The notes: generated by a model not told the origin, from the sequence alone. A stretch of DNA of 64,000 bases from DASQFI01 sp963780895 (GCA_963780895.1 CAWAEG010000003.1:1-64000); one strand, 5' to 3'. Shown: positions 28,116 to 37,563, counted from the stretch's first letter. Numbers and translations: made by a program.

Positions 28116-29306
28116 CTACGCGGGCCTCCGCGTCCAGTGAGGAACGACCGCCAGGGCGAACAGATCGAACGCCGCCGTGCCGATCACCACGGTGGAGAGC
28201 AGCGTGTCGCCGGCGTCGGCCGGCAGCAGCTGGCGGAAGTTGAGCGCAAACGCCACGGCGAGCACGCCAGGCGGCACGAGAAACGCAGCCAGGTCACCGG
28301 CGCTGACGTCGACGATCCGCGACGAGACCCACGCGCCGGCGACCTTGCCGGCCAGCCGGAACAGCAGGTACGGCGCGAGCAGCCAGAGACCGACCACCGA
28401 CGGCGTCCAGAGCGCGCCGGCCGTGACGAGCAGCAGCACGACGAGCGGGTGCTGAAACTTTGCCAGATCGTCCTGAACGATCCGATCGGCCCGTCCCGGG
28501 GCGACCGTCCAGAACAGTCCGGCGACGAGACCGACCGCGAGCGGCGAGACGCGCAACGCCGCCGCGGCGCCGCCCGCCAGCGCCAGGGCGCCGAGCAGAA
28601 AGACCGCGCGTTCGGCGCCCGACTCGGCGCGCTCGAAGAGCAGCCAGCCGACGGCGCCGACGGCGAGACCGGCCACCACCGGCGCCAGCGCCAGAAGCAA
28701 GGTGTCCCTGACCGGTACCGGGGCGAGAAAACCGAAGCCAATCGTCGCCACGACAATCGGCACGACGTCGTCCAGATCGGCCACCCGGGTGGCGACTTCG
28801 GCCGACGGCTCGGAATCCGGATCGGCGGACGTCGCGGAAGACGCCGAAGCACAGAGCCCGAGCGCGAGGCCAAATGCCGCGACAGGCGCTTCGAGCGGGA
28901 GACCAGTCGCGCGAGCGAAGTAGATGGTGGCGCCGGTGACCGCGGCGATGGTGACCAGGCTTTCGAGGCTCGCGGCGATGAACAGACGCGTCGCCGTGCG
29001 GATTTCGCGTCCGAGCGCGATGCCCACCAGGACACCCAGCACCGCGAGCGCGATCGTGACGGCCAGGTCGAGCCGGCTCAGCAGCGTCGGCGACAGCACA
29101 TTGAGCATGCGCGGACCGAGCACGAATCCGACTGGAAGAAAGATGACCGCGGGCGTGAGCGAGGGCGCGAGGCCGAGCGCCGATCGCGTGAAGAAGAGCG
29201 TGCGCAGCCACGTGAGCGGCGTCTGGGGCGGAATGCCAAGCCGCAGGTCGAGGGGATCGGGTCCCCCGAGCTCGCGGCGCCGGATGTCTCGAAATGGAGA
29301 GGTCAT
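28116..29306 (-). CDS. Membrane protein resembling CPA2-family cation/proton antiporters
   Basis: 396 residues, 11-12 predicted membrane segments after a charged N-terminal stretch. Patterns FLPVGFVLGPRML, LGVLVGIALGREIR, SPLAVGLVAGLFW and LVPPGVLAVAFAL resemble sodium/proton exchangers, but the usual paired-Asp ion site is not obvious, so transport is inferred. Its start overlaps the stop of the protease-like gene (ATGA). The antiporter-OtsA fusion starts about 120 bp downstream; that gap holds a CCGGGGGAC/GTCCCCCGG hairpin (about 28007-28030). Together these genes look like an osmotic or ionic stress unit. Confidence 0.78.
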   Translation of the reverse strand: MTSPFRDIRRRELGGPDPLDLRLGIPPQTPLTWLRTLFFTRSALGLAPSLTPAVIFLPVGFVLGPRMLNVLSPTLLSRLDLAVTIALAVLGVLVGIALGREIRTATRLFIAASLESLVTIAAVTGATIYFARATGLPLEAPVAAFGLALGLCASASSATSADPDSEPSAEVATRVADLDDVVPIVVATIGFGFLAPVPVRDTLLLALAPVVAGLAVGAVGWLLFERAESGAERAVFLLGALALAGGAAAALRVSPLAVGLVAGLFWTVAPGRADRIVQDDLAKFQHPLVVLLLVTAGALWTPSVVGLWLLAPYLLFRLAGKVAGAWVSSRIVDVSAGDLAAFLVPPGVLAVAFALNFRQLLPADAGDTLLSTVVIGTAAFDLFALAVVPHWTRRPA

Positions 29307-30130
29307 TCGCCGCCCGCGCCGCCGACACCGCCCGCACCGGCGCCGCCGCCGAGCTCGGTGACGACGCTGTTGAGCGCGGACGGCGGAACGAGCGCGAGCG
29401 AACCGAATTGCGGCAGCACCATGCCGATGAGCCGGCCGTCCACCGCGAAGAGCAACGAGCCGGCCGGCGCCTGCGGAGAGCCGCCGATGAGCAGCGGCGA
29501 CGGCTGCCAGCGATCGTCGACCGACGGATCGAGCCGCCCGATGAACACCGGCCGCGCGGTGGGCCCGCCCATCGCCGCTTCCACGACGGCGACGTAGCTG
29601 AATCCCGGGAAGAGATCGATGACGCTGGGGACGCCGGTCGCCGACTCAGGCAGCGACGGCACCCTCACGAGCGCAATCTCGCGTTTCAAATCCGTCGCGA
29701 AGACCGACGTTGGCCCGCCGAAGGTCTGCGCGGAGCTGACACGCATGCCGGCGGGGATATGCACCAGCGCGAGGTCGGGACGGAGCCGGACGCCGGGCAG
29801 AAGCCGCGTGGCCGGAGGCGCAGGTGCCGGGGATTGAACGGTCTTCTCCTTTGAATTCTTCTCCTTGTCTTCCACCGGCGCCGCTTCGACCTGGACGACG
29901 ACGACCGACGATTCCACCCGCTGGACGACGGCCGCGATGGCTGAGGCGAGATCGTCGTACGTCGCGCGCGCGGCCAGCCGATCGAGGGGCCCCGGACTGG
30001 GTGGCCCTGCGACGAGCCCGGTGGCCGGGAACTGGAACCGCGCGAGCAGGAACAGCACCGCCACTGACACCACGATGACGAGCACGAGCAGACGCGTTTC
30101 GCGTGCTGGACGTTCCTCGGGCCCGTTCAT
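29303..30130 (-). CDS. Membrane-anchored protein with a degenerate trypsin-like fold
   Basis: 275 residues from ATG 30130, which overlaps the desulfurase stop. One N-terminal transmembrane segment (LLVLVIVVSVAVLFLLARF), a linker of low complexity, then beta-rich segments with HtrA/S1-like spacing (LALVHIPAGM, REIALVRVP, PAGSLLFAVDGRLIGMVLP). The catalytic His-Asp-Ser set is not apparent: where GNSGG would be expected it reads QAPAGS. I infer a non-catalytic periplasm-facing protein. The C-terminus is Gly/Ala-rich. It is translationally coupled to both neighbours. Confidence 0.6.
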   Translation of the reverse strand: MNGPEERPARETRLLVLVIVVSVAVLFLLARFQFPATGLVAGPPSPGPLDRLAARATYDDLASAIAAVVQRVESSVVVVQVEAAPVEDKEKNSKEKTVQSPAPAPPATRLLPGVRLRPDLALVHIPAGMRVSSAQTFGGPTSVFATDLKREIALVRVPSLPESATGVPSVIDLFPGFSYVAVVEAAMGGPTARPVFIGRLDPSVDDRWQPSPLLIGGSPQAPAGSLLFAVDGRLIGMVLPQFGSLALVPPSALNSVVTELGGGAGAGGVGGAGGE

Positions 30131-31287
30131 GAGCGAGCCGCGGGCGCGACGCCGCGCAGGTGGCGGACGACCGTCGTGAATTTCTCGATGGCGTAGTCGA
30201 TCTCGTCCTCGGTCGTGAAGCGGCCGAGTCCGAACCGAATTGCCGCGGGCGGCACGTTGTCGCCGAGGATCGCCCGAAGGACGTGCGACGGGGTCGCCGA
30301 CGCGGAGCTGCACGCCGACCCGGACGAGACCGCGATGTCGCCGATCCCGATGAGCAGCGACTCGCCGTCAACGCCGGCGAAGCTCACGTGCAGGTTGTTC
30401 GGCAGCCGGCGCTCGAGCGATCCGTTGACGATGACGCCGTCGAGTTGCGACCGCAGGCCGTCGAGCAGCCGGTCGCGGAGCCGCCCGAGCCGGACGGATT
30501 CCTCCGCGACCTCACGCTGACAGATCGCGCACGCCGCGCCGAGGCCGACGATCCCGGGAACGTTCAACGTGCCGGACCGGAGCCCGCGTTCCTGTCCGCC
30601 GCCGATGATGAGCGGCGCAAGCTCCGTCCGCTTTCGCACGAACAGCGCTCCGCACCCCTTCGGCCCGTACATCTTGTGGCCCGTGAGGGACAGCAGATCG
30701 ATGTGCATCGCGTGGACGTCGATCGGAATCTTTCCGGCGCCCTGCGCCGCATCGACGTGGAGCAGCGCGCCCCGGGCGTGCGCGGCCGCGCCGATGGCCG
30801 CGAGCGGCTGGATGACGCCGATTTCGTTGTTCGCGGCCATGACGCTCACGAGCGCGGTGTCGCCGGTGAGCGCGCGATCGAGCGACGCCGGATCCACCAG
30901 ACCATCGCGGCTCACCGGCAGCTCGGTCACCCGCCAGCCGGCGCTCTCCAGCCTGTGCGCCGCTTCGAGCACCGACTTGTGCTCGATCGCCGAGACGATG
31001 ACGTGGCGCTTGCCGGCGGGAGCGTCCGTGGCGATGCCCTGGATCGCGAGGTTGTTCGATTCGGTCGCGCCGCTCGTGAACACGATCTCGCGCGGCGTGG
31101 CGCCGATGAGCGTGGCCACGTCCCGACGGGCCTGCTCGACGGCCTCCTGGGCCTTCCAGCCCCACTGGTGCATCGATGACGCAGGGTTGCCGAAGCACTC
31201 GGTGAAGTACGGCAACATCGCCTCGACCACGCGGCGATCGACGGGCGTCGTCGCGTGGTAGTCGAGGTACACGGGCGCGTGAGGCAT
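30127..31287 (-). CDS. iscS: Cysteine desulfurase, IscS/NifS class
   Basis: 386 residues from ATG 31287. PLP enzyme moving sulfur from cysteine to an active-site Cys: VYLDYHATTPVD, FTSGATESNNLAI, the PLP lysine in SLTGHKMYGPKG, and the catalytic cysteine in SSGSACSSA. It is distinct from SufS at 38546 and could serve tRNA thiolation or molybdenum cofactor sulfuration. A TACAAT box (31295-31300, minus strand) ends seven bases before the ATG, suggesting a leaderless transcript. First gene of the unit leading to the antiporters and otsA. Confidence 0.92.
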   Translation of the reverse strand: MPHAPVYLDYHATTPVDRRVVEAMLPYFTECFGNPASSMHQWGWKAQEAVEQARRDVATLIGATPREIVFTSGATESNNLAIQGIATDAPAGKRHVIVSAIEHKSVLEAAHRLESAGWRVTELPVSRDGLVDPASLDRALTGDTALVSVMAANNEIGVIQPLAAIGAAAHARGALLHVDAAQGAGKIPIDVHAMHIDLLSLTGHKMYGPKGCGALFVRKRTELAPLIIGGGQERGLRSGTLNVPGIVGLGAACAICQREVAEESVRLGRLRDRLLDGLRSQLDGVIVNGSLERRLPNNLHVSFAGVDGESLLIGIGDIAVSSGSACSSASATPSHVLRAILGDNVPPAAIRFGLGRFTTEDEIDYAIEKFTTVVRHLRGVAPAARS

Positions 31288-31344
31288 CGGCTCGATTGTA
31301 GTCCCAGATTTGAAGGGCAAATCTTCTCCTATAAGCTAATGACC

Positions 31345-33753
31345 ATGATCCGACACCTGTGGCGTACCACCCGCCTCTCGGCGGCCATTCTTGCCGCTCT
31401 CTGCAGCGTGCCACTGGGACTCCGGGCGCAATCGCGGCCGTCGGTGGATGCCGAAGGTCTGCGCAAGGGGTACGAGACGTATCAAACGATGCGCCAGGCG
31501 TCGCCGTTCCGATCGAACACATGGATGTACGTGGGCCCCACCAACGTGAGCGGCCGCGCGACCGACATCGCCGTGGCCGACCGGGCCGGCCAGCGTCGCA
31601 TCTATGTCGGTTATGCAACGAGCGGCGTCTGGAAGACCGACGACAACGGCACGACCTGGCAGGCGATCTTCGACGACATGCCGTCCACGAGCATCGGTGA
31701 CCTGGCTGTCGCGCCGTCAAACCCCGACATCGTCTGGGTCGGCACGGGCGAAGCGAACATCTTCCGGGCGTCCATGCCGGGCGTCGGCCTCTACAAGTCC
31801 ACCGACGCCGGCAAGACGTTCACGCACATGGGCCTCACCGATTCGCAGACGATCGCGCGGATCCTCGTCCACCCGGCGAATCCGGACATCGTCTACGTCG
31901 CGGCGACCGGCCACGAGTGGACCGACAACGAGATGCGCGGCGTATTCAAGACGACCGACGGCGGCACGACGTGGTCGAAGGTCCTCTCCCGGAGCCCGCG
32001 CACCGGCGCGATCGACCTCGTGATGGATCCCCGCGATCCCAACACGCTGTACGCGGCGCTGTGGCAGCGCGTCCGGCGCAAATGGTCGGACCCGCGCGTC
32101 GAGCCCGGGTACAAAGAAGGCGGTATCGTCAAGACGACCGACGGCGGCAAGTCCTGGACGGACGTCAGCCAGGGGCTGCCGGCCCCGGAATTCCGCGGGC
32201 GCATCGGCATCGACATCTCGCGATCGAACCCGAACACCCTTTACGCGCTCGTCGACAACTACGAGATCGGTGTGGTGCCGAAGCCCGGCGCCCGCGACGC
32301 GTACGGCCGACCGATGCCCGAGGGCAAAGGCTTCATCAAGGGCGCCGACGTGTATCGCACGGACGACGCGGGCAGGACATGGAAGCAGACGAGCCGGTAC
32401 GACCAGGCGACGTCGGAATATCTCGCGAACCATTCAGGCACATACGGATGGGTCTTCGGGCAGATCCGCGTCGATCCGGCGAACGAGAATCGCATCTTCA
32501 TCATGGGCGTGCCGCTCAGCGTCTCGACCGACGGCGGCAAGACGTTTACGCGGTTCGGCGGGCAGTCCACGAGCAACGTGGACGGGCGCGCGACCGGCGG
32601 CGTCCATGGCGACCATCACGGGATGTGGATCGATCCGGCCGATTCCAACATCATCTATAACGCGAACGACGGCGGGTTCTACTGGACGACCGATGGCGGC
32701 AAGACGTTCACGTTCGCCGAGTCGGCCGCCGGCGCGCAGTTCTACAACGTCACGCTCGACACGAGCTCGCCGGTCTGGGCGTATGGATCGATCCAGGACC
32801 ACGGCAGCCGGCGCGGACGCGTGGACATCAGCAAGGGGCGCGGCGGCATCACCCCCGTGCAGTTCGAGAACGCGCCGGGGGGTGAAGGCACCAACCATGC
32901 GATCGATCCCGGCAATCCAAACATCGTCTACTCGCACGGGTTCTACGGCAACTTCAGCCGGACGGATCTCGGCGCACCGCCGCCGGAAACCGGACGCGGC
33001 CGTGGCCGCGGCGGCGCCAGCACGGCTATCCAGCCGAAGGATCCGGACGAAGAACTGCGCGCGCAGTGGATGGCGCCGATCATCGTCTCGCCGCACGACG
33101 GCAGCATCATCTTCGCGGGCTTCCAGTCGGTGTTCCGGTCGCCGAATCGTGGCGACAGCTGGGAAAAGATCAGCCGCGACCTGACCGATAACAACAAGAC
33201 GCAGATGGGCGAGAACCCGACGGCCATTCCGTACCAGACGATCGTCGCGCTCGCCGAATCGCCTGTCCGAAAAGGACTTTTGTACGTCGGCAGCGACGAT
33301 GGCCGCCTGCACGTGACGCTCGATACGGGCAAGGAGTGGACGGAGCTCACGTCGAAGCTTCCCGTCCGCCGCTGGATCTCCCGCCTCGTCCCGTCGCAGC
33401 ACGCGGAAGGCACCATCTACATCACGCAGCGGGGCCGGGAAGACGACGATTTCGGGGCGTACATCTACAAGTCGACCGACCACGGCCGAACGATCCGGAG
33501 CATTTCCGGGAACATTCCCGTCGGACCTGTGAACGTCATCCGGGAGGATCCGCGCAACCCGAACATCCTCTACGCCGGCACCGACTTCGGCGTATACGTC
33601 TCGACGAACGGCGGCGAGAAGTGGGACGCGCTCGGCGGCAACCTGCCGTCGAATCAGGTCTCGGACCTGCAGTTCCACCCGCGCGATCAGATCATCGTGA
33701 TCTCGACGTACGGACGCGGGATCTGGGCGTTCGACGCGAGTTCGATCAAATAA
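31345..33753 (+). CDS. Sortilin/VPS10-type Asp-box beta-propeller protein, exported
   Basis: About 802 residues from ATG 31345 (ATG 31339 adds two). Signal peptide (LWRTTRLSAAILAALCS ... LRAQ). About ten Asp-box motifs are seen across the length, for example KTDDNGTTW, STDAGKTF, TTDGGTTW, TTDGGKSW, STDGGKTF, SPNRGDSW and STNGGEKW, making one or two large beta-propellers. Proteins of this type, often annotated as glycosyl hydrolases, are numerous in Acidobacteriota and are likely periplasmic or surface proteins of unknown ligand. TATAAG (31330-31335) lies ten bases upstream and no Shine-Dalgarno is visible. It is divergent from the desulfurase gene with 57 bp between the starts. Confidence 0.85.
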   Translation: MIRHLWRTTRLSAAILAALCSVPLGLRAQSRPSVDAEGLRKGYETYQTMRQASPFRSNTWMYVGPTNVSGRATDIAVADRAGQRRIYVGYATSGVWKTDDNGTTWQAIFDDMPSTSIGDLAVAPSNPDIVWVGTGEANIFRASMPGVGLYKSTDAGKTFTHMGLTDSQTIARILVHPANPDIVYVAATGHEWTDNEMRGVFKTTDGGTTWSKVLSRSPRTGAIDLVMDPRDPNTLYAALWQRVRRKWSDPRVEPGYKEGGIVKTTDGGKSWTDVSQGLPAPEFRGRIGIDISRSNPNTLYALVDNYEIGVVPKPGARDAYGRPMPEGKGFIKGADVYRTDDAGRTWKQTSRYDQATSEYLANHSGTYGWVFGQIRVDPANENRIFIMGVPLSVSTDGGKTFTRFGGQSTSNVDGRATGGVHGDHHGMWIDPADSNIIYNANDGGFYWTTDGGKTFTFAESAAGAQFYNVTLDTSSPVWAYGSIQDHGSRRGRVDISKGRGGITPVQFENAPGGEGTNHAIDPGNPNIVYSHGFYGNFSRTDLGAPPPETGRGRGRGGASTAIQPKDPDEELRAQWMAPIIVSPHDGSIIFAGFQSVFRSPNRGDSWEKISRDLTDNNKTQMGENPTAIPYQTIVALAESPVRKGLLYVGSDDGRLHVTLDTGKEWTELTSKLPVRRWISRLVPSQHAEGTIYITQRGREDDDFGAYIYKSTDHGRTIRSISGNIPVGPVNVIREDPRNPNILYAGTDFGVYVSTNGGEKWDALGGNLPSNQVSDLQFHPRDQIIVISTYGRGIWAFDASSIK

Positions 33754-33758
33754 AGGAA

Positions 33759-33837
33759 GGGGACGGGTCTCGATTGTGGAAAACTCGGGGGCCGGTGAAA
33801 AGAATCCTCCCGAGTTTTCCACAATCGAGACCCGTCT
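33759..33837. repeat. GGGGACGGG hairpin element carrying the treS-mak start
   Basis: Arms of about 30 bp (GGGGACGGGTCTCGATTGTG to AAAACTCGGG, and complement) around a loop of about 20 bases. The subtype matches 15893-15978. The GTG at 33776 inside TTGTGGAAAAC starts the treS-mak frame, and the entire right arm is translated. Confidence 0.9.
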
Positions 33838-36800
33838 CCGTCCCCCTTCGCTCTGGTACAAAGACGCCGTCATCTACCAGGTCCACGTCCGTGGATTCTT
33901 CGACAGCGACGACGACGGCGTCGGGGACTTCCAGGGCCTGACGCGCAAGCTCGACTACATTCAGTCGCTGGGCGTCTCGAGCATCTGGCTGCAGCCGTTC
34001 TACCCGTCTCCGCTTCGCGACGACGGCTACGACATCGCGCACTACGAAGGCGTCCACAAGTCGTACGGCACGCTGAAGGACTTCCGGAAGTTTCTGGACG
34101 AAGCGCACGCGCGGGGGCTGCGCGTCATCACCGAGCTCGTCATCAACCACACCTCCGACCAGCATCCCTGGTTTCAGGCCGCCCGCAAGGCGCCGGCCGG
34201 CTCGCGCAAGCGCGACTACTACGTCTGGAGCGACACCGATCAGAAGTACGCGGGGGTCCGCACCATCTTCAGCGACACGGAGCGCTCGAACTGGGCCTGG
34301 GACCCGGTGGCGGGCGCCTATTACTGGCACCGGTTCTTCCACCACCAGCCCGATCTGAACTTCGACAATCCGCAGGTGCGGAAGGCCGTCACCCGCGTGA
34401 TGCGGTTCTGGCTCGATCAGGGTGTGGACGGCATGCGGCTCGACGCGGTGCCGTACCTCATCGAGCGCGAAGGCACGAGCTGCGCGAACCTGCCCGAGAC
34501 GCACGACGTGCTCCGGGAGCTTCGGCGCGAAATGGACGCGCGGCACCGCGACCGCATGCTGCTCGCCGAGGCGAACCTGTGGCCCTCGGACGTCGCCGCG
34601 TATTTCGGCGACGGCGACGAATGTCACATGGCGTTTCACTTCCCGCTCATGCCGCGCCTCTACATGGCGCTGCGTCAGGAAGACCGTCATCCGATCAGCG
34701 AAATCCTCTACCAGACGCCGGAGATTCCGGACAGCTGCCAGTGGGCGATCTTCCTGCGCAACCACGACGAGCTCACGCTCGAGATGGTCACCGACGAAGA
34801 GCGCGACTACATGTACCAGGCGTATGCCGCCGACCCGCAGATGCGGGTCAACGCCGGGATCCGCCGCCGGCTCGCGCCGCTGATGGAAAACAGCCGCGCG
34901 CGCATCGAGCTCCTGAACGGGCTGCTCCTCTCCCTGCCCGGCACGCCGGTCATCTACTTCGGCGACGAGCTCGGCATGGGCGACAACGTGTACCTTGGGG
35001 ACCGGAACTCGGTGCGCACGCCGATGCAGTGGACCGCGGACCGCAACGCCGGCTTCTCGCGCGCCGATCCGGCGCGTTTGTACGCGCCGGTGATCATGGA
35101 CTCCGTCTACGGGTACCAGTCCGTCAACGTGGAAGCGCAGGAGCGCGCGCCGCACTCCCGGCTCAACTGGATGCGCCGGCTCATCGCGCTCCGCCAGCGC
35201 AATCAAGCCTTCGGCCGCGGATCGCTCGAGCTGCTGCGCCCCGAGAACCGCCGGATCTTCGCGTTCGTCCGCCGGCTGGGAGGCGAAGATCCGATCCTGG
35301 TCGTGGCCAACATGTCGCGCACGATGCAGCCGGTCTCGCTCGACCTGTCGAAGTTCGCCGGGCTCGTGCCGATCGAGATGTCGGGCGGCACGGACCTGCC
35401 GCGCATCGGCGAGACGCCGTATTTCCTCACGCTCGCGGCGCACGGATTCTACTGGCTCGATCTCAAGCGTCAAACCCCGGCACCCGTCACGGTGCGGCCG
35501 ATCGCACACACGCCCACCGAGCTCGAGCAGATGCCCGTGCTCCTCGGCGAAGACTGGTCGCGCACGCTCGGCAGCACCAAGTCGCTCCTCGAGCGGCGGT
35601 ACCTGGCGTCATTCCTGCGGCGGCAGCGGTGGTTCCAGAAGCGCGCGCACTCGATGACCGACGCGCGCCTCGCGGACTGGACGACCATCCGCAGCGGCAA
35701 GGAACCCGTGATGGTTACGCTCGTGACCGCGAAGTTCGACGACGGTTGGGAGGCGACCTACGTCATGCCGCTGGCGATGGCGTCGAGCGCGCGAGCCGAC
35801 GGGATCCTCCAGCGTTCGACGGATGGCGTGCTCGCGCGTATCGCCGGCGCGACCAGAGGCGTCCTGCACGGGTTGCTCGATCCGGAGGTCGCAGGCGAGC
35901 TGTTCGAGGCGATCGCCGGGAACCGCACGTTCGACCTGCGGCACGGGCAGCTCGTCGCGTCGCGGACCGCGGCGTTCGACGATATCCGCACGCAGGCGCC
36001 GGACGCGGATCTGGCGCCCGTCACCCCGAGTATCGAGCGGGCGAATTCGACGATCCGGTTCGGCGAGCGGTACGTCCTCAAACTGATCCGGCGCGTCTGG
36101 CCCGGTCCCAGCCACGAAGTCGAGATGGACCGTTTCCTGACGGAACGGGCCCACTTCAGCCGCGCGCCGCGTCTGGCAGGGACCATCGAGATCGGGTCCG
36201 GCCCGGGCGACCGGGCGGTCGCCGCCGTGCTGCACGCGTTCGTGCCGCACCAGATGGACGGCTGGCGGCAGGCGCTCGGCGAGCTCGAGCGCTATTTCGA
36301 GATCGCCGTCGCCTGGGACGCCGCACAGGCGCGCCTGGACCAGCCCCTCGAGATCGCCAACGCCGAGATTCCCGAAGCCGCGCGCACAACCGTCGGCGGC
36401 GCGCTCGAATCGGCCTCGACCCTCGGGCGCCGGACCGCCGAGCTGCACCTCGCGCTGGCCGGTGAGCTGGCCGCCGCGGAATTCGGGACTGCCTTGGCCG
36501 ACGCCGGGTGGATCGACGCGCTCGCCGCCCGCGCGAACCGTCAGGCCGAGGCGACGCTGGCAGCCGTGTCAGCCGCGCCGCCCGGCGTCACGCCGCTCAT
36601 CGACGCGCTGACCGCCTCGCGCGATCGGCTGATGACGGCCATCGACGAGCTCGCCCGGCGTCTACCAGCGGGCCTTCAGCTCACGCGCATTCACGGCGCG
36701 TACGACCTCGGGCAGGTCCTCCTGAGCGAGGGAGACTTCGTCATCATCGACTTCGAGGGCGACCCCGCGTTGCCCATGGAAGAACGCCGCCGGCTCAACA

Positions 36801-37129
36801 CGCCGCTGAGGGACGTCGCCAACATGATCCGGTCGTTCCAGTACGCCGCCGGCGCCGCCTTGTCGACGCAACTGACGATCGCTCCGCAGGATGCGGAGCG
36901 CATGACGGCCTGGGCACGCTGGTGGCACACGTGGACGACCGCGAGCTTCCTCGGAGCGTATCGATCGACCGCGGCCGGCGCGGCGTTTCTCCCGCCGAAC
37001 ACGCGCGGCCTGGAAGCGCTGCTGAGGCTGCTGCTCCTCGAACAGTCGCTGACGGAGATTCGAAGGGAGCTGACGCATCGGCCGGAGTACGCGTGGATAC
37101 CGCTGCAGACGGTGCTGGATGTGATTTGA
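33776..37129 (+). CDS. treS: Trehalose synthase / maltokinase fusion (TreS-Mak)
   Basis: 1117 residues. Residues about 26-560 are the GH13 trehalose synthase, interconverting maltose and trehalose: LWYKDAVIYQVHVRGFFD, GMRLDAVPYL (Asp223 nucleophile), LLAEAN (Glu265) and RNHDELT (Asp331). Residues about 610-1115 are a maltokinase-like domain making maltose-1-phosphate, with VIIDFEGDP near the end. The usual catalytic motif HGDxHLGQ instead reads HGAYDLGQ, so kinase activity is in doubt. The first 24 residues (MENSGAGEKN onward) are encoded by the hairpin element, and no other start codon lies before the catalytic domain. It complements the otsA/otsB route nearby. Confidence 0.92.
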   Translation: MENSGAGEKNPPEFSTIETRLRPPSLWYKDAVIYQVHVRGFFDSDDDGVGDFQGLTRKLDYIQSLGVSSIWLQPFYPSPLRDDGYDIAHYEGVHKSYGTLKDFRKFLDEAHARGLRVITELVINHTSDQHPWFQAARKAPAGSRKRDYYVWSDTDQKYAGVRTIFSDTERSNWAWDPVAGAYYWHRFFHHQPDLNFDNPQVRKAVTRVMRFWLDQGVDGMRLDAVPYLIEREGTSCANLPETHDVLRELRREMDARHRDRMLLAEANLWPSDVAAYFGDGDECHMAFHFPLMPRLYMALRQEDRHPISEILYQTPEIPDSCQWAIFLRNHDELTLEMVTDEERDYMYQAYAADPQMRVNAGIRRRLAPLMENSRARIELLNGLLLSLPGTPVIYFGDELGMGDNVYLGDRNSVRTPMQWTADRNAGFSRADPARLYAPVIMDSVYGYQSVNVEAQERAPHSRLNWMRRLIALRQRNQAFGRGSLELLRPENRRIFAFVRRLGGEDPILVVANMSRTMQPVSLDLSKFAGLVPIEMSGGTDLPRIGETPYFLTLAAHGFYWLDLKRQTPAPVTVRPIAHTPTELEQMPVLLGEDWSRTLGSTKSLLERRYLASFLRRQRWFQKRAHSMTDARLADWTTIRSGKEPVMVTLVTAKFDDGWEATYVMPLAMASSARADGILQRSTDGVLARIAGATRGVLHGLLDPEVAGELFEAIAGNRTFDLRHGQLVASRTAAFDDIRTQAPDADLAPVTPSIERANSTIRFGERYVLKLIRRVWPGPSHEVEMDRFLTERAHFSRAPRLAGTIEIGSGPGDRAVAAVLHAFVPHQMDGWRQALGELERYFEIAVAWDAAQARLDQPLEIANAEIPEAARTTVGGALESASTLGRRTAELHLALAGELAAAEFGTALADAGWIDALAARANRQAEATLAAVSAAPPGVTPLIDALTASRDRLMTAIDELARRLPAGLQLTRIHGAYDLGQVLLSEGDFVIIDFEGDPALPMEERRRLNTPLRDVANMIRSFQYAAGAALSTQLTIAPQDAERMTAWARWWHTWTTASFLGAYRSTAAGAAFLPPNTRGLEALLRLLLLEQSLTEIRRELTHRPEYAWIPLQTVLDVI

Positions 37130-37180
37130 AACGGAGGCTTAAAGGCTCAGAGACGAAAAGGCTAAAAGGCTGAGCAGCTG

Positions 37181-37438
37181 TTAGGCGCGTGGCAGACTTG
37201 ATGCGGCCGCAAACTGCTTTCGGCGGCTTCGCCGGAACTGCCAGTAGAACCCAGCGACAAATCCAATCAGCGCGTAGTACGGAGAATACGTATCCCACGA
37301 GACAGCGCCGAGACCGCCTGTACCAGTTATCTCTCCAGTGATCGCTCTCAACGCAAATGCCAGTTCGATGAACGTACCCAGAACGGCGGCGAGCATCGCC
37401 AAGATGATTCCGACCAGCAAGCTCTTGAACGTACACAT
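37181..37438 (-). CDS. Small membrane protein of unknown function
   Basis: 85 residues from ATG 37438. Two hydrophobic segments (residues about 6-32 and 52-68) and a basic C-terminus (FRRSRRKQF). Codon composition is less GC-rich than its neighbours, and it is flanked on both sides by short tandem arrays. I do not recognise the family. It could be a genuine small membrane protein or a recent import; coding status rests on the paired transmembrane pattern and the start codon only. Confidence 0.5.
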   Translation of the reverse strand: MCTFKSLLVGIILAMLAAVLGTFIELAFALRAITGEITGTGGLGAVSWDTYSPYYALIGFVAGFYWQFRRSRRKQFAAASSLPRA

Positions 37439-37465
37439 GGAATCCGCTGGTTGTGATCGACGATT

Positions 37466-37560
37466 GATCGTCTCTGAGCCTTTGCGCCTCTGCGCCTTTG
37501 GGCCTTTGGGCCTTTGGGCCCTGCGCCTCTGAGCCTTTTGGCCTTTGAGCCTTTAGGAGC
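37466..37560. repeat. Tandem GCCTTTGGG / GAGCCTTT array
   Basis: About ten units of 8-9 bases (GCCTTTGGG, GCGCCTCT, GAGCCTTT), with complementary-sense units AAAGGCT on the other side of the small membrane gene (37135-37172). The two arrays could pair across the gene. Confidence 0.78.
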
Positions 37561-37563
37561 TTT

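Noticed and set aside
28137..29597. A 486-codon open frame on the plus strand, rich in Arg/Glu/Gln
   Set aside because: It is antisense to the antiporter and protease-like genes, lacks any family pattern, and has composition expected of the opposite strand of GC-rich coding DNA.
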